This document shows, one piece after another, positions 1 through 3,341 of a DNA stretch of 5,316 nt. Both the position numbers and the translations under genes were made by a program. The DNA comes from SKLM01 sp964514285 (GTDB taxonomy: Bacteria; Chloroflexota; Anaerolineae; B4-G1). Under the pieces are notes generated by a model, which had not been told where the DNA came from, made no database searches, and saw only the letters and a list, made by a program, of their open reading frames with translations. The DNA lies in NCBI GenBank assembly GCA_964514285.1, contig CAZEQC010000191.1, positions 1 to 5,316 on the forward strand, written 5' to 3'. Position 1 is the stretch's first letter. Each line of letters begins with the position of its first letter.

Positions 1-250
1 CCAGGATGGCGGCGAACCCGAAGTTCACCACCTGGATGTAACCAGCCGTGAAGTCGAAGGCGGCTGCCTGCGCGGCGAGGAAGGCCCCCATAATGAGCCA
101 GCGGATCATGTGCTCTTGGTTAAATGGGGGGACCAGGGGCAAAAGCGCCACGATAATCAACATTACGGCGCCCAGCGGCGTGAAGCCCACGCTGTGCAGG
201 AAACTCACCACCGGGTTCGTGCTTTGCTTCTGTTTCATCTCTGTTGCCAT
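1..250 (-). CDS. livM: LivM-type permease of branched-chain amino acid ABC importer, partial (3' end beyond the window)
   Basis: This is the second membrane permease of the importer; with LivH it forms the translocation channel in the cytoplasmic membrane. The frame opens with ATG at 248-250 and stays open for 83 codons to the left edge, so only the N-terminal part is visible. A short polar N-terminus is followed by a hydrophobic segment at about residues 23-43, a second at about 50-66, and the motif GYIQVVNFGFAA at 70-81. That motif matches the conserved early LivM segment usually written GYxGxxxxGHAAF; here the His is Phe. The start is supported by a strong Shine-Dalgarno (258-265), and the gene lies 31 nt after the livH stop, which fits one transcript. 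An in-frame ATG at codon 5 is a less likely start because it is further from the ribosome site. The LivM call rests on this motif plus position; the other permease of the pair is LivH. Confidence 0.85.
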   Translation of the reverse strand, partial: MATEMKQKQSTNPVVSFLHSVGFTPLGAVMLIIVALLPLVPPFNQEHMIRWLIMGAFLAAQAAAFDFTAGYIQVVNFGFAAIL

Positions 251-257
251 AGTTTCA

Positions 258-265
258 CTCCTCCC
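258..265 (-). promoter_or_regulatory. Ribosome binding site of livM
   Basis: GGGAGGAG on the minus strand lies 7 nt before the ATG at 248-250. It fixes the start of the partial livM gene and sits inside the 31-nt gap after livH. Confidence 0.8.
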
Positions 266-281
266 TAGTAAGCGCAGTGGC

Positions 282-1313
282 CTAGGCGCTCCTGATCTTG
301 GACCCGAAGATGCCCTGAGGCACGACGAGCAGCACCACGATCATCACCGCAGTCGGAACGACATCCGTCCACGAGATGCCGAAGAACTGCTGCGTCGCCG
401 TCTGGAGCACGGCCACGATGAAGCCCCCGACGATGGCACCGACAACGTTCCCCAGTCCGGCCATCATGACCACGTACCAGGCGAAGTAGAGAGGCTTGAG
501 CCCCACCGTTGGATAGGCCTGGAACATGAACAGGAGGCTGGCCCCCGAGATGGCGGCCATCGCCGTGGCCAGGGCGAAGGTCAGCGGGAAGATGAAGTTG
601 AGGTTAATGCCCATCATCTGGGCGCCAAGCTCATCCTGCGAGACGGCGCGGATAGCGCGTCCTGTGCGGGTTCGACGGAGGAAGAACCACAGGGCGGCGA
701 TGGATACCAACGCGACAAAGAAGGCCACGACGCGGTCCACGGCCATCGTCACACCGAAGACATTCAACGGCGGCACGTCCCAATAACGAGGAATGCCGCG
801 AAAGTTGGGCCCGAGGACCAACGTCGTGCCGTTGGTCAGGATGAAGGAGATACCCACCGTGAGCAAGAAGGCGTTCATCACCCAGCCCTTCTTGGTACGC
901 ACGCGGAGAGGGTAGAACAGAAGCCTCTCCAGGATGACCCCCAGGATCAGGCCAGCGAAGCCAGACGCCAGGATGGCGAGGAAGGGAGCCAATGTGCCCA
1001 GAACCGGGTTGGGGCTCTCTCCCAGCGATTGATTGATCGGGTTGAACACGAAATAAGCGACATAGGCACCGACCATGAACGACTCGCCGTGAGCGAAATG
1101 AGGGACGTTCATCACGCCGAAGACCAGCGCCAGCCCCACGGCCAGGAGCGCCCACATGCCGCCGGTGATGATGCTGTTCAGGATCTGCGATGGGCCGGCA
1201 ACGACGCCGATCACGATCGTCAACACGAGGGTACCGGCGACCACGACCGCTGCAGGCAGATTCTCGCTGATCGTCTCCATAAGTGAACTACCGAATGAAC
1301 TCTTTTCTACCAT
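282..1313 (-). CDS. livH: LivH-type permease of branched-chain amino acid ABC importer
   Basis: This 343-residue integral membrane protein is one half of the importer's transmembrane channel. About eight to ten hydrophobic segments are visible, for example at residues 21-40, 44-68, 107-130, 148-167, 191-212, 239-264, 287-310 and 316-334. The segment GLALVFGVMNVPHFAHGESFM (60-80) is the typical LivH motif, usually GLxLxxGxxxxxNxAHG. The cytoplasmic coupling loop with RRTRTGRAIRAVSQD (213-227) and the AxxMGIN region (231-236) should contact the ATPases. At 343 residues it is longer than the roughly 300 residues usual for LivH: the N-terminus carries about 40 extra residues including a hydrophobic stretch, and the loop at 91-107 is rich in Asn, Pro, Gly and Ser. 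The ATG start has an upstream GAGAGG at 6 nt; ATG at codon 12 is an alternative. The stop is TAG. It follows livF after an unusually long 301-nt gap and precedes livM by 31 nt. Family assignment is firm; the ligand is unknown. Confidence 0.93.
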   Translation of the reverse strand: MVEKSSFGSSLMETISENLPAAVVVAGTLVLTIVIGVVAGPSQILNSIITGGMWALLAVGLALVFGVMNVPHFAHGESFMVGAYVAYFVFNPINQSLGESPNPVLGTLAPFLAILASGFAGLILGVILERLLFYPLRVRTKKGWVMNAFLLTVGISFILTNGTTLVLGPNFRGIPRYWDVPPLNVFGVTMAVDRVVAFFVALVSIAALWFFLRRTRTGRAIRAVSQDELGAQMMGINLNFIFPLTFALATAMAAISGASLLFMFQAYPTVGLKPLYFAWYVVMMAGLGNVVGAIVGGFIVAVLQTATQQFFGISWTDVVPTAVMIVVLLVVPQGIFGSKIRSA

Positions 1314-1319
1314 AGCTTT

Positions 1320-1325
1320 CCTCTC
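1320..1325 (-). promoter_or_regulatory. Ribosome binding site of livH
   Basis: GAGAGG on the minus strand lies 6 nt before the ATG at 1311-1313. It supports the long N-terminal form of LivH over the downstream ATG at codon 12. Confidence 0.6.
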
Positions 1326-1342
1326 TTCTCGTCATCTACCCA

Positions 1343-1359
1343 GGTTGATCATATCAACC
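1343..1359. repeat. Perfect 7-bp inverted repeat upstream of livH
   Basis: GGTTGAT and ATCAACC are separated by three bases, about 30 nt before the livH start. It could be a small RNA hairpin in the livH leader or an operator for a dimeric regulator. No T-run follows it on the minus strand, so it is not a typical terminator. Confidence 0.5.
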
Positions 1360-1371
1360 CCTACTAAGGAC

Positions 1372-1384
1372 GGAAGTCCCTTCC
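1372..1384. repeat. Small hairpin in the livF-livH gap
   Basis: GGAAG and CTTCC are separated by three bases. The element is flanked by CTACTA on one side (1361-1366) and CGTAGTA on the other (1392-1398), so a larger imperfect stem over about 1361-1400 is possible. Its function is unknown. Confidence 0.35.
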
Positions 1385-1525
1385 ACATCTCCGTAGTAAG
1401 AACCTAGTCCTTCCCAACGCGCTACAGGCATCGCATCAGTCGGACCGCCTGTGGTGAGCGTGTCAGATCCATTACCTCTCCAACGCCAAGGATCTCTATG
1501 ATGACAAGCCATTTCGTTAGCTGCT

Positions 1526-1544
1526 CGACTGAGGTCTCCGAAGC
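1526..1544. repeat. Short repeat, copy 1 (CTGAG...CGAAGC family)
   Basis: CGACTGAGGTCTCCGAAGC resembles the element at 1558-1576: 14 of 19 positions match, with the differences concentrated in the centre. The conserved ends ACTGAG and CGAAGC with a variable middle suggest a family of short interspersed elements rather than chance. Confidence 0.45.
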
Positions 1545-1557
1545 CCCGCCAACGGCT

Positions 1558-1576
1558 CAACTGAGCTTGTCGAAGC
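1558..1576. repeat. Short repeat, copy 2 (CTGAGCTTGTCGAAGC)
   Basis: CAACTGAGCTTGTCGAAGC, or GCTTCGACAAGCTCAG on the minus strand, starts 32 bp after copy 1. From memory, TTCGACAAGCTCAG-like words recur between genes in many environmental bacterial genomes; I could not verify this here. The minus-strand word contains the partial palindrome CTTCGACAAG / AAGCT. Confidence 0.5.
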
Positions 1577-1614
1577 CTCGCTGATTCGCAAGCCCTAGGC
1601 CGCTGGACACTCAC

Positions 1615-2319
1615 CTAGATGCCCAGATAAGCGTTCTTAACGTGCTGGTTCGTGATCAACTCGCTGCTCGGGCCCTCCATAGCGATCTTGCCCTGCTCCA
1701 GGACGTAGGCGCGATCGGTGATCTCCAGGGTTGCGTTCACGCGCTGCTCGACGAGCAGAATCGTGACCCCCTCCTTCTGAAGCCTCTGCAGTGAATTGAA
1801 CACGTCAGTCACCAGGTGGGGCGCCAAGCCCAGGGATGGCTCATCGACCAGCAGCAACTCCGGATTCGACATCAGCCCCCGGGCGATGGCCAGCATCTTA
1901 CGCTCGCCGCCGCTCATCGTGCCGGCCAACTGCGACTTTCGCTCCTCAAGACGGGGGAAAAGCTCGAAGACGAAGTCGAGCGTCTCGAGCTGCACGTCCC
2001 GATCCTGAATGGTGTAGGCCCCCATGAGCAGGTTATCTCGCACCGACATCTCGACGAAGAGGTTCAGATCCTCGGAGATGTAGCTGATGCCCTTCCGAGT
2101 AACCTGGTGTGCAGGCACGTCGTTCATCTTCTCACCCTTGAACAGCACATCACCACCGCTCGGGGTCAAGAGCCCGGCGATCGTCCTCAATGTGGTCGTC
2201 TTGCCAGCACCGTTGGGTCCCACCAATCCCACAAACTCCCCATCGCCGACCTCCAGGGAGACACTCCACAGAATTTGGAGAAAACCATAGCTGGCATCGA
2301 TATTCTTTAACTCAAGCAA
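1615..2319 (-). CDS. livF: LivF-type ATPase of branched-chain amino acid ABC importer
   Basis: This 234-residue cytoplasmic ATP-binding subunit powers import as a heterodimer with LivG. Visible motifs are Walker A GPNGAGKT (34-41), a Q-loop region ISEDLNLF (81-88) where LivF proteins usually have PEGR-x-x-F, the ABC signature MSGGE (135-139), Walker B LLLVDE (155-160, with Asp159 and catalytic Glu160), the D-loop SLGLAP, and LLVEQ (188-192) with Gln at the switch position, as is normal for LivF. The C-terminus, ending near AYLGI, is also typical. Length matches the family (E. coli LivF is 237). The start is TTG at 2317-2319, chosen because a perfect AAGGAGG lies 8 nt upstream and the frame offers no ATG or GTG between that site and TTG. 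It lies 92 nt after livG and ends in TAG; the next gene, livH, is 301 nt on. Confidence 0.95.
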   Translation of the reverse strand: MLELKNIDASYGFLQILWSVSLEVGDGEFVGLVGPNGAGKTTTLRTIAGLLTPSGGDVLFKGEKMNDVPAHQVTRKGISYISEDLNLFVEMSVRDNLLMGAYTIQDRDVQLETLDFVFELFPRLEERKSQLAGTMSGGERKMLAIARGLMSNPELLLVDEPSLGLAPHLVTDVFNSLQRLQKEGVTILLVEQRVNATLEITDRAYVLEQGKIAMEGPSSELITNQHVKNAYLGI

Positions 2320-2327
2320 CGGACCTA

Positions 2328-2334
2328 CCTCCTT
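2328..2334 (-). promoter_or_regulatory. Ribosome binding site that decides the TTG start of livF
   Basis: AAGGAGG on the minus strand, 8 nt before the TTG at 2317-2319. The strength and spacing of this site are the reason for accepting a TTG start. Confidence 0.8.
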
Positions 2335-2348
2335 ATGACTACTTACTC

Positions 2349-2368
2349 CCTACACAGGAGATTGTAGG
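2349..2368 (-). repeat. Hairpin with anti-Shine-Dalgarno-like loop in the livF leader
   Basis: CCTACA (2349-2354) and TGTAGG (2363-2368) form a 6-bp inverted repeat. In the RNA the loop reads ATCTCCTG, in which CTCCT is complementary to AGGAG of the livF ribosome site about 20 nt downstream. The last stem base is shared with the next hairpin, so the two structures compete at their junction. Confidence 0.35.
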
Positions 2369-2387
2369 TCGGCTTTCCACAGCCGAC
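2368..2387. repeat. GTCGGCT/AGCCGAC hairpin in the livG-livF gap
   Basis: A perfect 7-bp GC-rich inverted repeat with a 6-base loop, about 25 nt after the livG stop. No T-run follows on the minus strand, so it is a poor intrinsic terminator candidate. It could stabilise the 3' end of the upstream message or be a copy of a dispersed palindrome. Confidence 0.6.
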
Positions 2388-2411
2388 GCATCCCCTTCCT
2401 ACTCCCGCCGT

Positions 2412-3146
2412 CTAGTGCCCCTCTCCCAGGTAAGCCTTGATGACGCGCGGATCATTCAACACTTCGTCCGGGGTCCCCTCCGCGATCTCAGTCCCATACT
2501 CAATCACCATCACACGGTCACAAATGCCCTTGATCACCCGCATAATGTGCTCCACGACGATGATGGTGACCCCCTGATCCCTGATGGCGCGGATGATGTC
2601 CAATAGGGCATCGAGCTCACCGGGGGTCAGACCGGAGGCCAACTCATCCAGCAGCAGGAGCTTGGGATCGCAAGCCAATGCCCGCGCCAGGTCGAGACGC
2701 TTGAGCTGCACCGCGTTCAACTGCTCGGCGGGCGTATCGGGGGCCATAGGGAAATCGACGAACTCCAGCGCCTTACGCGCACGCTCGGCCGGAGGCTCGC
2801 CGCTGCCATCAGGGGCGCCAAAGACCGCCCCCACCAAGGTGTTCTCCAGAACCGTCAGCTTCGGGAAGGGAAGCGGGATCTGGAACGTGCGTGACATACC
2901 CTTCCGGCACATCACATCCGGCGACGATCCTGTCGTCTCCTCACCCAGAAAGAACACCATCCCAGATGAGGGTTTGTAGGCTCCCGCTATACAGTTGAGG
3001 AACGTTGTCTTGCCAGCGCCGTTGGGGCCGATCAACCCGTAGATCTGCCCCTCTTCGACGTTCATCGACACCCGGTTGACAGCCGTCAGCCCACCGAAAT
3101 TCTTCGTCACCGTCTCCGTGTGCAGAACTCTGTTGTCTGTCGTCAT
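2412..3146 (-). CDS. livG: LivG-type ATPase of branched-chain amino acid ABC importer, with a non-canonical signature motif
   Basis: This 244-residue cytoplasmic ATP-binding subunit pairs with LivF. Walker A is GPNGAGKT (40-47), the Q-loop is RTFQ (Gln89), Walker B is LLLLDE (163-168, with Asp167 and Glu168), the D-loop region is LASGLTP, and the switch histidine is His200 in VVEH. The C-terminal AEGTPDEVLNDPRVIKAYLGE (222-242) is the usual LivG ending. Where the signature LSxGQ is expected, the protein reads LNAVQ (143-147) directly before LKRLDLARAL; the usual Ser and Gly are absent. A similarly degenerate signature is, to my recollection, found in one LivG subfamily, so the protein is probably functional. 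Start is ATG with AAAGGAG 8 nt upstream; stop is TAG. Length is close to E. coli LivG (255). It lies 197 nt downstream of the receptor gene, across a repeat-rich gap. Confidence 0.94.
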   Translation of the reverse strand: MTTDNRVLHTETVTKNFGGLTAVNRVSMNVEEGQIYGLIGPNGAGKTTFLNCIAGAYKPSSGMVFFLGEETTGSSPDVMCRKGMSRTFQIPLPFPKLTVLENTLVGAVFGAPDGSGEPPAERARKALEFVDFPMAPDTPAEQLNAVQLKRLDLARALACDPKLLLLDELASGLTPGELDALLDIIRAIRDQGVTIIVVEHIMRVIKGICDRVMVIEYGTEIAEGTPDEVLNDPRVIKAYLGEGH

Positions 3147-3154
3147 ACCACGAT

Positions 3155-3161
3155 CTCCTTT
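3155..3161 (-). promoter_or_regulatory. Ribosome binding site of livG
   Basis: AAAGGAG on the minus strand, 8 nt before the ATG at 3144-3146. It abuts the first AGCTAAGC repeat (3163-3170), so that repeat could influence ribosome access. Confidence 0.8.
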
Positions 3162-3192
3162 AAGCTAAGCGTGCCAAGCTAAGCCGCGGCAG

Positions 3193-3209
3193 GCGCATTT
3201 AAGCGCATT
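3193..3209. repeat. Direct repeat of GCGCATT with 10-bp period
   Basis: GCGCATT occurs at 3193-3199 and 3203-3209, about one helical turn apart, just left of the GC-rich hairpin. It may be part of the composite repeat element in this gap. Confidence 0.35.
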
Positions 3210-3210
3210 C

Positions 3211-3242
3211 GTGGGGGCGACGGGTGGTTCCGCCACCCCCAC
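3211..3242. repeat. GC-rich hairpin in the receptor-livG gap
   Basis: GTGGGGG (3211-3217) pairs with CCCCCAC (3236-3242). An alternative inner stem, GGGTGG (3222-3227) with CCACCC (3233-3238), has a 5-base loop and competes for the same bases. No T-run follows in the direction of transcription. After a receptor gene, such a structure could protect the upstream message or reduce read-through into livG. Confidence 0.55.
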
Positions 3243-3323
3243 ATCCTTATCGCCCTAACGGGACTTGGCACCTGGCAAAGCGGGCAAAGCTAAGCCGTCG
3301 TCAAGCGAGCGCCAGCTAAGCCA

Positions 3324-3334
3324 GTGCCTGGCAC
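3324..3334. repeat. Palindrome GTGCCTGGCAC just after the receptor stop codon
   Basis: The 11-base palindrome has 5-bp arms around one central base and begins 8 nt after the receptor stop in the transcript. The word TGGCACCT, which overlaps it at 3329-3336, recurs at 3266-3273 in a less symmetric context. It is probably a short dispersed palindrome. Confidence 0.5.
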
Positions 3335-3341
3335 CTTGCCC

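Larger units (their letters stand above)
1314..1614. other. 301-nt gap between livF and livH, no credible gene
   Basis: No convincing coding sequence is present. The only long frame (minus strand from a GTG at 1614) runs through the repeat motifs and has an Arg/Ala/Gly-rich composition with no recognisable domain. The gap holds two related short repeats (1526-1544 and 1558-1576), a small inverted repeat (1372-1384) inside a looser TACTA/TAGTA arrangement, and a perfect 7-bp inverted repeat close to livH (1343-1359). I could not find a convincing sigma-70 type promoter pair on the minus strand, but an internal promoter for livHM cannot be excluded. Confidence 0.6.
3163..3321. repeat. Four dispersed copies of AGCTAAGC in the receptor-livG gap
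   Basis: AGCTAAGC occurs at 3163-3170, 3177-3184, 3288-3295 and 3314-3321, always in the same orientation (GCTTAGCT in the transcript). The second and third copies share a longer 11-base context, AAGCTAAGCCG. The copies form a pair at each end, flanking the hairpin at 3211-3242. Their role is unknown: they may be degenerate repeat units or protein-binding sites. Confidence 0.6.

Noticed and set aside
48..1286. A 412-codon open frame on the plus strand opposite livH and livM
   Set aside because: It overlaps two clear permease genes, is dominated by His, Asp, Arg and Gln as expected for antisense of membrane-protein codons, and has no ribosome site or domain.
1354..1614. An 86-codon minus-strand frame starting with GTG directly after the livF stop
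   Set aside because: It is in the livF frame after TAG and runs through the short repeats. Composition is not protein-like and there is no separate ribosome site. Stop read-through to extend LivF is also unlikely, since LivF already has its normal length and C-terminus.
2368..2387. Hairpin after livG as intrinsic terminator
   Set aside because: The stem is good, but no T-run follows in the direction of transcription, and livF follows within 50 nt with its own ribosome site.
3211..3242. Hairpin as intrinsic terminator ending the receptor transcript
   Set aside because: The sequence after the stem on the minus strand (GAATGCGCTT) has no T-run, and the downstream genes belong to the same transporter.
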